A stretch of DNA of 64,000 bases from Nakamurella sp040546275 (GTDB lineage Bacteria; Actinomycetota; Actinomycetes; Mycobacteriales; Nakamurellaceae): contig NZ_JBEPNO010000003.1 of the NCBI RefSeq assembly GCF_040546275.1, positions 62,001 to 126,000 on the forward strand. Direction: 5' to 3'. The position numbers and the translations under genes are program-made. How positions within the stretch are numbered: the stretch's first letter is position 1; every line of letters starts with the position of its first letter. Below the pieces are notes generated by a model. It had not been told where the DNA came from, did no database searches, and saw only the letters and a program-made list of their open reading frames with translations. This document shows, piece by piece, positions 43,332 to 52,492 of the stretch.

Positions 43332-44477
43332 TCAGGCCCTGGTGTAGATGCTGACCCAGTCGATCAGCACATGTCCCGTCGTCGACGCGGCCGGCTTGTT
43401 CCCCGAGGTCCCGGTCTGCAGCACCCAGTGCAGGGCCTTGACCGGGATGTTGCGGGTGTCAGAGGCCACCGTCTTCCCGTCGAGGATGTAGAACACCCCG
43501 CGTGGACTCCATTCGATGGTGGCGGTGTGCCAGTCGACGAAGGTGACACCGGTGTTGACCACCAGGCAGTTGTCCCTGGCGTGGCCGACGCAGTGGTTGA
43601 ACGCCTCCTGGGTCTGCGACAGGCCGCCCTCCGGGAAATCGATCTCGCCGTCGTTCCAGTGGCCGCTGTCGGGCCAGAGCAACCACCCGGCGCCGTAGCC
43701 GGGCGTCCAGTCGGCGCGGTAGCGGACGGTGAACCGTCCGTACTTCTGACCGCCCCACCTGCCGCCGACGAGTGGGACCGGGGCGGCGCCCTGGGGAACG
43801 CCCTTCTCGCTGTGCAGGTAGAGATCCATCTGGCCGTTGTGCATCGAGATGATCTTCTGGTTGTACCGACCGTTGCCCGAGGTATCGGCAAAACCGTTGT
43901 AGCTCAGCCACTTCGACTTGTAGGGGCCAGGGAAGCCGCCCAGTACGACCGGCGTGGTGAAGTCGTCGGAGAAGACCTGCTTCCAGCCCGGGAGGTTGCC
44001 CACCGGCATCGGTACGCCGCTCGGGTAGGCCGCGCCCGGCCTGGCCACCGGCTTCGGGTACGAGCGGGTCGCACCGGGATCGGCGACCACCAGGGTCCGC
44101 TTGGCCCCGATGTCGTTCCAGCCGCCGTCGACCTTGGCGCAGGCCCACACGGTGTACCGGCCCGGGTAGAGCTGACGGGTGGCTGTCAGGACCGTGCCGG
44201 CCGGCTTCAGTGCGACCGCCCGGAACGGGAAGTCGCGGACGGCACCGGCACTGTTGCGTACACAGACACCGGCCATCGAGGCCGTCACCGGTACGGAGGC
44301 GGTGATGGTGGCGGTGGCAGTGGCCAGCAGACCCGACACCGAGGTGGCGAGCTTCGGTGCGGCGTACCGCACCGGACCGGCAGCAGCCGACGTCTCGGGC
44401 AGCGCGAGCATCGCCAGGGTGACGGCAGCCAGGGCGACGCAGGCAACCCGACGGGCACGGGAGGACAGGATCGGCAC
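43332..44477 (-). CDS. Secreted GH16 glycoside hydrolase, paralogue 3
   Basis: The 381-residue product repeats the plan: signal peptide ('TLAMLALPETSAAAG'), N-terminal domain with 'MAGVCVRNSAGAVRDFP' and 'TVWACAKVDGGWNDIGAK', a linker about 20 residues longer than in the others, and GH16 with 'DGEIDFPEGG' near residue 280. I choose GTG 44477, which has GGAG six nucleotides upstream, over a TTG at 44498 without one. A minus-strand TAGAAT (44580-44585) may be its -10. It probably acts on the same polymer family as paralogues 1 and 2. Confidence 0.85.
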   Translation of the reverse strand: MPILSSRARRVACVALAAVTLAMLALPETSAAAGPVRYAAPKLATSVSGLLATATATITASVPVTASMAGVCVRNSAGAVRDFPFRAVALKPAGTVLTATRQLYPGRYTVWACAKVDGGWNDIGAKRTLVVADPGATRSYPKPVARPGAAYPSGVPMPVGNLPGWKQVFSDDFTTPVVLGGFPGPYKSKWLSYNGFADTSGNGRYNQKIISMHNGQMDLYLHSEKGVPQGAAPVPLVGGRWGGQKYGRFTVRYRADWTPGYGAGWLLWPDSGHWNDGEIDFPEGGLSQTQEAFNHCVGHARDNCLVVNTGVTFVDWHTATIEWSPRGVFYILDGKTVASDTRNIPVKALHWVLQTGTSGNKPAASTTGHVLIDWVSIYTRA

Positions 44478-44840
44478 GAAGGGCTCCAGACGCTGCAAGA
44501 ATGATGAACTGGGGGGAATGCGCAGGCCGGAATCGTCCTTGAAGATGCCCTGAACAGCTAAGACTACCAGAAGTAGCTGATTCTAACGCTGTGTAGCAAG
44601 TAGATTTCAGACGTTCGAGGACGGTCCATCCTTCGGTGTCGACCCGGCCGGCCAGATGTTGGCCGCTGCGTCACGACCGCAGTCGCCGGGACGGGACGGT
44701 CACTCTGCCGTGCGGCGCGATGTCACTGCTTTTGACTGCGGCGGCCATCACACCCGACGCCGGCCGGGTGGTCGCGACGATCCGTTCGGGCATCCCGGGG
44801 GGGTCCGGCCGGCATCCGCGACCAGGGGCAGGATAGGGGC
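44478..44840. other. Intergenic region between GH16-3 and moeA
   Basis: There is no gene in these 363 bp. The part nearest GH16-3 is AT-rich and holds a minus-strand TAGAAT at 44580-44585 as a promoter candidate. The moeA side is GC-rich with GGCAGGATAGGGGC just before its start. Confidence 0.4.
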
Positions 44841-46025
44841 ATGCGCTCCGTCGAAGAACATGCCAGGGTCGTCTCCGATCTGCTGTCCCCCAGTCCCGTG
44901 GTGAACGTCCCGCTGGCCGAGGCCGCCGGGCTCGTGCTCGCCCGTGATCTCGTGGCCACCATCGACCTGCCGCCGTTCGCCAACTCGGCGATGGACGGCT
45001 ACGCCGCGCGGGCCGCGGATCTCACCGGGTTCCCGATCACCCTGCCGGTGTCGCAGGACATCCCGGCAGGCCGCCAGGACACCGGGCCGCTCGAACCGGG
45101 GACGGCGGCGCGGATCATGACCGGCGCGCCGATGCCGGACGGCGCGGACACCGTCATCCAGGTCGAGCGCACCGACGGCGGAACCGAGCAGGTCCGGATC
45201 GACGGCGCCCCGCCGGCCGGGGTGCACGTACGGACCGCCGGCGAGGACGTCACCGCCGGGTCGGTGGTGCTGAAGGCCGGGACGGTGATCGCCGGACCGC
45301 AGATCGGCGTCGCCGCGGCCCTGGGATTCGCCGAACTGCCGGTGCGCCGGCCGGTGGAGGTGCTGGTGCTCTCCACCGGGACCGAACTCGTGGCGCCCGG
45401 ACTGCCGTTGGGACCCGGACAGATCTACGAGTCGAACTCTGCGATGCTGGCCGCGGCCATCACCGCGGCCGGCGGCCACGCGACGATCGCCCACTTCGTC
45501 GCCGACGACGTGGACGCCTTCCGCGCCGCACTGCGGGCGCAGGTCGGGGGGATCGACCTGGTCGTTACTTCCGGCGGGGTCTCCGCCGGGGCATACGAGG
45601 TGGTCAAGGACGCCCTCACCGGCCAGGGCGTCGAGTTCGCCAAGGTGGCCATGCAGCCCGGGATGCCCCAGGGTGCAGGCCATTTCGAGAACGTCCCGAT
45701 GGTGACGCTGCCGGGCAATCCGGTCAGCTCGTACGTGTCCTTCGAGGTCTTCCTGCGTCCGGCGATCAGGGCCGCGATGGGCTACCGCCAGCTGACCCGG
45801 CCGGCCCTGCGCCTACCGCTGGCAGCGCCGATCGAGTCCCCGGCCGGCAAGCGCCAGTTCCGTCGTGGCGTTCTCGACCCCGAGGCCGGCACCGTCGCGC
45901 CGTGGGGCGGCCCCGGCTCGCATCTGCTGTCGTGGTTGGCCGGCGCCGACGCGATGATCGTGGTGGAGGCGGCCGTCACCAGCCTGGACACCGGGGCCCT
46001 CGTCGAGGTCTGGCTGCTGGGCTGA
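44841..46025 (+). CDS. moeA: Molybdopterin molybdotransferase MoeA
   Basis: The 394-residue product is a MoeA enzyme, inserting molybdenum into adenylylated molybdopterin. Visible motifs are 'PPFANSAMDGYAARAADL' (about residue 48), 'DTVIQVERTDGG', 'VVTSGGVSAGAYEVVKD', 'MQPGMPQGAG' and 'LPGNPVSSYVSFEVFLRP', in family order and with normal length. The ATG at 44841 is preceded by AGGATAGGGGC. The DUF6457 gene follows by 20 bp and is likely co-transcribed. Confidence 0.95.
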   Translation: MRSVEEHARVVSDLLSPSPVVNVPLAEAAGLVLARDLVATIDLPPFANSAMDGYAARAADLTGFPITLPVSQDIPAGRQDTGPLEPGTAARIMTGAPMPDGADTVIQVERTDGGTEQVRIDGAPPAGVHVRTAGEDVTAGSVVLKAGTVIAGPQIGVAAALGFAELPVRRPVEVLVLSTGTELVAPGLPLGPGQIYESNSAMLAAAITAAGGHATIAHFVADDVDAFRAALRAQVGGIDLVVTSGGVSAGAYEVVKDALTGQGVEFAKVAMQPGMPQGAGHFENVPMVTLPGNPVSSYVSFEVFLRPAIRAAMGYRQLTRPALRLPLAAPIESPAGKRQFRRGVLDPEAGTVAPWGGPGSHLLSWLAGADAMIVVEAAVTSLDTGALVEVWLLG

Positions 46026-46045
46026 GGTTCGGTACCGTTTCGGAC

Positions 46046-46303
46046 ATGAGCACCTTGGATGATTGGATCGCCGATGCTTCCAGAGCACTTTCCCTGCCGC
46101 CGGCTCCCCTGCCGGTCGATCTGCGGGACGATCTGCTCGACCTGACGAGGGACGTCGCCCACGGCGTGGCCAGGGTCGCGGCTCCATTGACCTGCTATCT
46201 GGTCGGCCTGGCGATCGCCAACGGGATGGCGCCCTCGACGGCCGTCAGCACCTTGAAGGACCTCGTCGCGGCCCGGACACCGGTCGATCAGCCCGAATCC
46301 TGA
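46046..46303 (+). CDS. DUF6457 domain protein
   Basis: The 85-residue acidic helical product matches the DUF6457 pattern ('TLDDWIADASRAL', 'LLDLTRDVAHGVARVAAPL', 'FLVGLA'-like 'YLVGLAIANG'). This domain commonly occurs alone or fused to MobA-type guanylyltransferases, which fits its place directly after moeA. The function is unknown. It ends 28 bp from the convergent serine hydrolase gene. Confidence 0.8.
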   Translation: MSTLDDWIADASRALSLPPAPLPVDLRDDLLDLTRDVAHGVARVAAPLTCYLVGLAIANGMAPSTAVSTLKDLVAARTPVDQPES

Positions 46304-46331
46304 CCAGAGCCGGCTTCCCGTGCCTTCGGTG

Positions 46332-47735
46332 TCAGCCGCCGACGACCACCCGGTCCGGGAGCGAGAAGCCCTCGAACGGGAGCAATGTCGAACCACTCTC
46401 GCCGCGGACCGAGGAGATCGACCCGTCCCCGGAATAGGTGAAGCTGAGCAGTTCGCCGTAGGAGCCGTACCCCGATCCGCCCTGGATCCGCAACGTGGAC
46501 CCGTCGACCACCTCGAGCTCTGCGGCGTCCTCGACCGGATCGGCGCCGGGAAGGTGCAGTCGGTAGAGGCGGCCGCCGAGCACGGCGATGTCGAGCGCGC
46601 CCCAGAGACTCGCGAACCGACCGCAGTAGCGCGTGCGGTCGAGCCCGTCGGTCGGCCGCGGCTTGCTGCCCGCGAGATCGAGAAGTTTGACGCCCGCGTG
46701 GGCCAAGGACTCGGCCGGGCCGTCGATGGCATTGGTCAGCACCGAGATCGCCAACCCGGCCCCGGTGTCGGCGACCGAATTGGTGATGTGACCCGGGTAT
46801 CCCCCGCCGTGCCCGATCAGCTGCCGCTCGCCGACGGTGGCGACGGACAGGCCGAGACCGTACTGCCGGTCCCCGGACCGCACGCTCCACCACGGGTGCT
46901 GCATCTCCCGCTTCGCTGAATCGGTCAGCAGGCGTTCGTCACCGAAGAAGTGCGCCGCGAAGTATTGCACGAGATCGCTGGCGGTGGAGTAGAAACCGGT
47001 GGCGGAGGCCATGGCTTTCGTATCGATGTGCTCGATCGGGACCCGTCGATCCGCGTAGGCCAGCGAACTGTAGCCGGTCGCGTAATCGGCGGCACGGGCG
47101 GCGTCGAGCTCCGGTCCGAGGTCGGCCAGTCCCAGCCGGTCGATGATCGCCGACCTGACCCGCTCGGCGAACGACACACCGGTGACCTGCTCGATGATCA
47201 GACCGAGGAGCGAGTAGCCGATGTTGGAGTACTTGAAGCGGTCGTTGCGGCCCAGCACCGACGCCGCGGGATCAAGAAGCAGCTCCCGCAAGGTCGCCCG
47301 GTCGGGAAACGGACGGCTCAGCTGCCAGAAGTCCCCGTCCCGGCTGTCCCGGAACAGACCGGAGGCATGCGACAGCAGTTCGCGGACGGTGACCGCCCCG
47401 ACCTCGGTGCCGGCAAGGTAGTCGACCCACCGACCGGCCGTGTCGTCCAGCCGCAGCTCGCCCGACTCGACCAGTTGCAGGACGGCGGTCGCGGTGAACG
47501 TCTTGGAGTGCGAGGCGATCCGGAACAGGTGCCGGGGTTCCAGCGGCACACCGGACTCGATGTCGGCCAGCCCGTGGGCGGTCGACAAACGGACCGAGCC
47601 GGCCGCGTACACCGCGGCCTGTACCCCGGGGATCCGTTCGTCACGCTGCCGGAACTGTAGGTAGCGGTCGAAGTGTCCCAGCGCCTCACCGATCGAGTCG
47701 GCGTCGGGAAGAGGTATGAAATCGTCGTCGGACAT
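46332..47735 (-). CDS. Serine hydrolase of the beta-lactamase/class C family
   Basis: The 467-residue product has the penicillin-binding/class C fold: Ser75-x-x-Lys78 in 'RIASHSKTFTATAV', the Tyr-Ser-Asn triad in 'FKYSNIGYSLLG', and 'LIGHGGGYPGHI' as the third motif. A C-terminal beta-rich domain follows. No signal peptide is visible, so it may be cytoplasmic. Family members include peptidases, esterases and D-amino acid peptidases. Its ATG is three bases past the cphA stop, with CAGGA upstream, so it belongs to the cyanophycin operon and might cleave cyanophycin-derived dipeptides. That role is an inference. Confidence 0.87.
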   Translation of the reverse strand: MSDDDFIPLPDADSIGEALGHFDRYLQFRQRDERIPGVQAAVYAAGSVRLSTAHGLADIESGVPLEPRHLFRIASHSKTFTATAVLQLVESGELRLDDTAGRWVDYLAGTEVGAVTVRELLSHASGLFRDSRDGDFWQLSRPFPDRATLRELLLDPAASVLGRNDRFKYSNIGYSLLGLIIEQVTGVSFAERVRSAIIDRLGLADLGPELDAARAADYATGYSSLAYADRRVPIEHIDTKAMASATGFYSTASDLVQYFAAHFFGDERLLTDSAKREMQHPWWSVRSGDRQYGLGLSVATVGERQLIGHGGGYPGHITNSVADTGAGLAISVLTNAIDGPAESLAHAGVKLLDLAGSKPRPTDGLDRTRYCGRFASLWGALDIAVLGGRLYRLHLPGADPVEDAAELEVVDGSTLRIQGGSGYGSYGELLSFTYSGDGSISSVRGESGSTLLPFEGFSLPDRVVVGG

Positions 47736-47738
47736 CAG

Positions 47739-50519
47739 TCAATCCTGCATGAACTCGTCGGCAGCACCGGCCTGGGCCACGTTGCCGATCGTCTGGAGCT
47801 GGTCCCAGACGGCACGGGCGCGATCGACGCAGAGGACGACCAGATCGCCGGGGTTGGCCCGCTCGATGCTGGCGGCGGTGGCGTCGATCTCGTCCAATAC
47901 GACCTCGACCTCCTTCACCCTGGCACCCTCGGCCTGGGCGCGGTGGACGCCCTCGACGATCAGGGCGGCCGTCTCACCGGGTTTGCGGCCGCGGAGCCGT
48001 TCGTCCTCGCGCACGATGATCCGATCGAAGTGCTTGCCCGCCTGGTAACCGAGATCGACCATGTCCTGGTCGCGACGATCGCCCGCGGTGGCGACGACGC
48101 CGATGCGCTGGGGCTTCTCGATGCCGGTGGTGTCCTCGAAGAAGCGGTCGACGAAGTCGCCGAGGGCGATCATCGCCGGCGCATTGTGGCAGTAGTCGAC
48201 GATCACCTTGACCCCGCGGACCTCGGTCAGGTTCATCCGGCCCGGTGCCTGGTAGAACGACGAGGTGAAAGACCGCAGTCCAGCACGGATGTCGTGCAGG
48301 TGCGCACCGGCGCAATAGGCGGCGGCCGCAGCCGCCATCGCGTTCTGCACGTTGAACATGGCCTTGCCGCCGAAGGTGACCGGCAGCAGATGCGTGTAGG
48401 CCAGAGGCATCCGACGGCGACCGTGGACCAGGACCAGCTGATCGCCGAGCTCCCCCTTCTCCAGGATGATGGCCTTCCCACCGCGGCGGCAGTGATCGGC
48501 GATCATCCGGTTGTGGGGCTTGATCGAGAACCAGACGATCTCACCCGAGCAGGCCCGGCGCATCGCCGCGACCAGTTCGTCGTCGGCGTTCAGCACCGCG
48601 GCGCCGTTCTTCGGGACCGCCTCGACGATCACCTGCTTCACCTTCGCCAGTTGCTCGACCGAATTGATGCCTCGGAGCCCGAGGTGGTCGGGGGCCACGT
48701 TCAGCACCACGGCTACGTCGTTCCTGGTGTAGCCCAGACCTTCTCGTAGGATCCCGCCGCGCGCGACCTCGAAGACGGCGAAGTCGACCCGCGGGTTCTG
48801 CAGCACCATCCTGGCCGACCGCGGACCGGAGGCGTCGGACCGGATCACCAGCCGGTCGTCGATGACGACGCCGTCGGTGGAGGTCATGCCCACCTTGCGG
48901 CCGATGCCCTTGAAGATGTGCGCGATCATCCGGCTGGTGGTGGTCTTGCCATTCGTCCCGGTGACGGCGACGATCGGGATGCGGGAGGCGGTCCCGGGCG
49001 GAAACATCAGATCCACCACGGGCTTTGCCACGAACTGCGGTTCACCGATTGTCGGATGGGTGTGCATGCGGAAGCCGGGCGCTGCGTTCACCTCGCAGAT
49101 CGCGCCGCCGGTCTCGCGGACCGGCTGGGTGATGTCGGGGCAGAGGAAGTCGATCCCGGCGATGTCCAGTCCGACGACACGCGCTGCCTCCTCTGCGATG
49201 TCGATGTTGTCCGGGTGCGCCTCGAAGGTCCGGTCGATCGAGATGCCGCCGGTGGACATGTTCCCGGTCAGCGCCAGCTTGACCATCTCCCCAGCGGGCG
49301 GGACGTCGTCCATCTCGAAACCCTGGGCCCGCACCAGTTCCACCGCCGCGGTGTTGACCTCGATGCGGGTCAACACCTTCTCGTGCCCGACCCCGCGCCT
49401 CGGATCTGAGTTGGTGATCTCGACCAGCTGGGTCACGGAACTGCTGCCGTCGCCGATCACTTGGGCCGGAACCCGTTCGGCGATGGCGACCATGTTGCCG
49501 CCGATGACGAGCACCCGGTAGTCCTTGCCGGTGATGAACGACTCGACCAGGACGTAGCCCTGGCGTGACTGGTCGTACGCCTCGACGAACGCCGCCCTGA
49601 CCTCCTCCTCGGAATTCAGGTTGATGGCCACGCCGCGGCCGTGATTCCCGTCCAGGGGTTTCAGCACCACCGGGTAACCGATCCGACGTGCCATCCGCAC
49701 GGCGTCGTCGTCGTTGCGGACCACCTCCGACGTGGGAACGGGGAGGCCGGCCGCCGCGAGCAGGCGGTTGGTCAGCTCCTTGTCCGAGGCGATGTCGACG
49801 GCCAGGGAGCCCGTCATCGAGGTCATCGTGGCTCTGATCCGCTGCTGCAGGACGCCATGACCGAGCTGCACCAGCGAACCGGAGTTCAGCCGCTGCCAAG
49901 GGATGTCGCGGGAGATGGCCTCCTCCAGGATGGCCTGGGTCGACGGCCCGAAGGCCACCCGCTGACTGGTCCGCAGGAACGCCTCGTGCTCGGCTTTGAA
50001 TTCGAAATCCGTGTCGATGGTCGAGCGACCCGGAGTCTGCTCGAGATCGTCGACGAGGGTGATCAGATGGTTGACCAGCTTGACGGCCAGCCGGCCGGCC
50101 AGGGTTGCGACGGTCTCGTCCAGGTATCCGTAGATGACGTTGTAGACACCCCGTTCGCCCGTCGATCTGGTCTTGCCTCGGGTGATCTCGTGCCCGGCGG
50201 TCCGCTGCAGCTCCAGCGCGACGTGCTCGCTGACGTGCCCCGTCCACGTTCCCTCGACCAGCCGTTCGACGAAGCCACCGTCGTGGCCGCGCGAGCACTG
50301 GTGGTCGTGGAGACCCGGCAGCAGCGCCATCAGTTGCTCGGTGAACCCGGGGAGCAGGTCGGTCGGCGAGTCCTCCAGCGCCCCGATGTCGACCACCATG
50401 TGGATCGACGGCTCGTAGGAGTAGTAGTTCGGCCCCCGGTACACCCGGAGTTCCTTGATGGTGACGGCTCGCTGGGCATCGGTCGACGGCTGCTGATCAG
50501 TTGACTCGGAGGAGGTCAT
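47739..50519 (-). CDS. cphA: Cyanophycin synthetase
   Basis: The 926-residue product polymerises Asp and Arg into cyanophycin using ATP. It has the N-domain ('IKELRVYRGPNYYSYEPSIH'), a central ATP-grasp domain (about residues 210-480, with 'YPVVLKPLDGNHGRGVAINL' and 'EVNAAPGFRMHTHP'), and the C-terminal Mur-ligase domain with P-loop 'AVTGTNGKTTTSRMIAH' (near residue 520) and 'VLNVAPDHLGLRG'. Length is typical. ATG 50519 has AAAGG six nucleotides upstream. cphB lies 118 bp upstream on the same strand and a serine hydrolase 3 bp downstream. Confidence 0.96.
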   Translation of the reverse strand: MTSSESTDQQPSTDAQRAVTIKELRVYRGPNYYSYEPSIHMVVDIGALEDSPTDLLPGFTEQLMALLPGLHDHQCSRGHDGGFVERLVEGTWTGHVSEHVALELQRTAGHEITRGKTRSTGERGVYNVIYGYLDETVATLAGRLAVKLVNHLITLVDDLEQTPGRSTIDTDFEFKAEHEAFLRTSQRVAFGPSTQAILEEAISRDIPWQRLNSGSLVQLGHGVLQQRIRATMTSMTGSLAVDIASDKELTNRLLAAAGLPVPTSEVVRNDDDAVRMARRIGYPVVLKPLDGNHGRGVAINLNSEEEVRAAFVEAYDQSRQGYVLVESFITGKDYRVLVIGGNMVAIAERVPAQVIGDGSSSVTQLVEITNSDPRRGVGHEKVLTRIEVNTAAVELVRAQGFEMDDVPPAGEMVKLALTGNMSTGGISIDRTFEAHPDNIDIAEEAARVVGLDIAGIDFLCPDITQPVRETGGAICEVNAAPGFRMHTHPTIGEPQFVAKPVVDLMFPPGTASRIPIVAVTGTNGKTTTSRMIAHIFKGIGRKVGMTSTDGVVIDDRLVIRSDASGPRSARMVLQNPRVDFAVFEVARGGILREGLGYTRNDVAVVLNVAPDHLGLRGINSVEQLAKVKQVIVEAVPKNGAAVLNADDELVAAMRRACSGEIVWFSIKPHNRMIADHCRRGGKAIILEKGELGDQLVLVHGRRRMPLAYTHLLPVTFGGKAMFNVQNAMAAAAAAYCAGAHLHDIRAGLRSFTSSFYQAPGRMNLTEVRGVKVIVDYCHNAPAMIALGDFVDRFFEDTTGIEKPQRIGVVATAGDRRDQDMVDLGYQAGKHFDRIIVREDERLRGRKPGETAALIVEGVHRAQAEGARVKEVEVVLDEIDATAASIERANPGDLVVLCVDRARAVWDQLQTIGNVAQAGAADEFMQD

Positions 50520-50637
50520 CGTGGGCCTTTCGCGGTACGTCCGGGTGCGGCAGCTGTCTCTCTGATCATTGCGTACCGCCCCTGCAGACAGAAGGCCGCA
50601 CCCGGCTGGCGCCGATGGAACCGATGCCGGCGGGCGT

Positions 50638-51606
50638 TCAGGAGGACGCGGGTCGGCGGCGGAGCTCGGCCGTGGTGGTGTGGGCGCCCTCGGCGGCGAT
50701 ACGGCGGCTGCGCGGACGACTGTCACTGGGGACGTCGGAGAGCGTGGCCACCACGGGACGCCCTTCTTCCGGCGTCAGGCCGGGGGCCGAGATCAGCTGG
50801 CGGCCAACGAGATCGAAGACCGATCCGCGCGGCAGGGTGTGCAGTTTCAGCCCCGACATCATCAGCGGCTGGGTACCGGTGGCGGTGTAGGCGGTGGTGA
50901 TCACCTCCGCCCCGTCGATGACGGTGACGACACCACGGCCCTTGACCTCCAGCTGGCCGTCGGCCGAGATGATCGCGGCCGTGTCCTCGTCGACGCCGAC
51001 CCCGAGCTGGCCAGGGTTGGCGGCCACCAGTGCGAGGAGCCGGCCGAAGCGGTTCCGCTGGGTGAAGTGCTGATCGACGATCACGCCGGCCAGCAGCCCC
51101 AGCCCCTGCGAGACCTGACCCACCCGGAACTTCGGCGTCGAGCCGCCACTGCCGAACGAGACCATGTGCTCGGAGCAGATGCTCGCGCCGGCCGACGTGC
51201 CGGCGACCACGGCGCCACGGAGGTGGGCGGCCCGGATCGCATCGCCCACCGCCGTGCCCACCACGACGGTCGCCAGTTTCGTCTGGTTGCCGCCAGTCAT
51301 GAAGACGGCAGTGCAGCGGTCGATCGCTGCCACCAGGGATTCCTCCTGCGCCTGCTGCCGACTCTCCGGACGGATCCCGACGACATCTTCGACGCCGAGC
51401 CCGGCGAAGAGCTGGAGGTAGGCGTGGGTGATCTCGTCACCGAGCGAGGAGGCCGTCGAGATCACCACGATCCGGGCCGCCGGGCCACCGGCCAGACGGA
51501 TCACCTCGCGCAGGATCGTCATCCGGCCGATCTTGTCCTCGGCACCGCCGATCGGCATGACGATGCCCGGCCCAGATTCCGACCGGATGTCTCGTACCTG
51601 CGTCAT
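50638..51606 (-). CDS. cphB: Cyanophycinase
   Basis: The 322-residue product is a peptidase S51-family cyanophycinase, an exopeptidase releasing beta-Asp-Arg dipeptides from cyanophycin. The nucleophile Ser sits in 'VAGTSAGASICSEHM' (about residue 138), and 'GPGIVMPIGGAEDKIG' and 'FMTGGNQTKLATVVVGTAVG' match the family. A C-terminal extension of about 50 Arg/Ser-rich residues is extra. ATG 51606 gives the family start although the ribosome binding site is weak. It leads the cphB-cphA-hydrolase operon, pairing synthesis with breakdown. Divergent from terD. Confidence 0.95.
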   Translation of the reverse strand: MTQVRDIRSESGPGIVMPIGGAEDKIGRMTILREVIRLAGGPAARIVVISTASSLGDEITHAYLQLFAGLGVEDVVGIRPESRQQAQEESLVAAIDRCTAVFMTGGNQTKLATVVVGTAVGDAIRAAHLRGAVVAGTSAGASICSEHMVSFGSGGSTPKFRVGQVSQGLGLLAGVIVDQHFTQRNRFGRLLALVAANPGQLGVGVDEDTAAIISADGQLEVKGRGVVTVIDGAEVITTAYTATGTQPLMMSGLKLHTLPRGSVFDLVGRQLISAPGLTPEEGRPVVATLSDVPSDSRPRSRRIAAEGAHTTTAELRRRPASS

Positions 51607-51748
51607 GGAAGACCACGCTATCGCCCGACGGCCTGCGCATTGCAATCCTGGGTTTTCCTGCGATCCGGGTCCGGATCGGCCAAGGTGGTTGAACTGACCG
51701 GTCGGCACCTCCCGCCGCACCGCGAACGATGGAAGAGGGCAGAAGAAG

Positions 51749-52324
51749 ATGGGCGTGAATCTCACCAAAGGCGGCAACGTCTCGCTGACCAAGGCGGCAC
51801 CCGGCCTCACCGTGGTGACCCTGGGACTCGGCTGGGATGCCAGGACCACCGACGGGGGCAGCTTCGATCTCGACGCCAGCGCGATCGGCCTCGGTGCAGA
51901 CGGAAAGGTCCTCACCAACGAGCATTTCGTCTTCTACAACAACAAGCGCTCCCCTGACGGATCGATCGAGCACGGCGGCGACAACCTGACCGGTGAGGGC
52001 TCCGGCGACGACGAGGTCATCACGGTGAACGTCGCGGCCGTTCCGCCGGAGATCGACAAGGTCACCGTGGCCGTGTCCATCTACGAGGCCGACACCAAGG
52101 GTCTGTCGTTCGGGCAGGTCCGCAACGCCTACATCCGGGTCGTCAACCAGGCCGACAGCGTCGAACTGGCCCGCTACGACCTGTCCGAGGACGCCTCGAC
52201 GGAGACGGCGATGGTGTTCGGCGAGCTGTATCGCAGCGGCGCGGAGTGGAAGTTCAGGGCCATCGGCCAGGGCTACGCCTCGGGCCTGTCCGGGATCGCC
52301 CAGGACTTCGGCGTCACCGTCTGA
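51749..52324 (+). CDS. TerD-family stress protein
   Basis: The 191-residue product is a TerD/CABP-type calcium-binding protein. It shows 'MGVNLTKGGNVSLTKAAPGL', 'FDLDASAIGLGADGKV' with acidic Ca2+ ligands, 'DNLTGEGSGDDEVI', and 'GQVRNAYIRVVNQ'. Actinobacteria carry several such proteins, associated with tellurite and general stress resistance; the biochemical role is not settled. The ATG has an AAGAGGGCAG stretch upstream. It is divergent from cphB, and a 30-bp minisatellite starts 17 bp after its stop. Confidence 0.93.
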   Translation: MGVNLTKGGNVSLTKAAPGLTVVTLGLGWDARTTDGGSFDLDASAIGLGADGKVLTNEHFVFYNNKRSPDGSIEHGGDNLTGEGSGDDEVITVNVAAVPPEIDKVTVAVSIYEADTKGLSFGQVRNAYIRVVNQADSVELARYDLSEDASTETAMVFGELYRSGAEWKFRAIGQGYASGLSGIAQDFGVTV

Positions 52325-52340
52325 GGTCGCCGTTCGGTCG

Positions 52341-52490
52341 GGGCGGTCCCACCGGGCCGTCCGACCTGTTGGGCGGTCCCACCGGGCCGTCCGACCTGTT
52401 GGGCGGTCCCACCGGGCCGTCCGACCTGTCGGGCGGTCCCACCGGGCCGTCCGACCTGTCGGGCGGTCCCACCGGGCCGTCCGACCTGTT
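52341..52490. repeat. 30-bp minisatellite, five copies
   Basis: Five head-to-tail 30-bp units start at 52341, 52371, 52401, 52431 and 52461 and differ only by T or C at the last base. The array lies just after terD. The period is a multiple of three, and on the minus strand the array is open in more than one frame. Confidence 0.95.
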
Positions 52491-52492
52491 GG

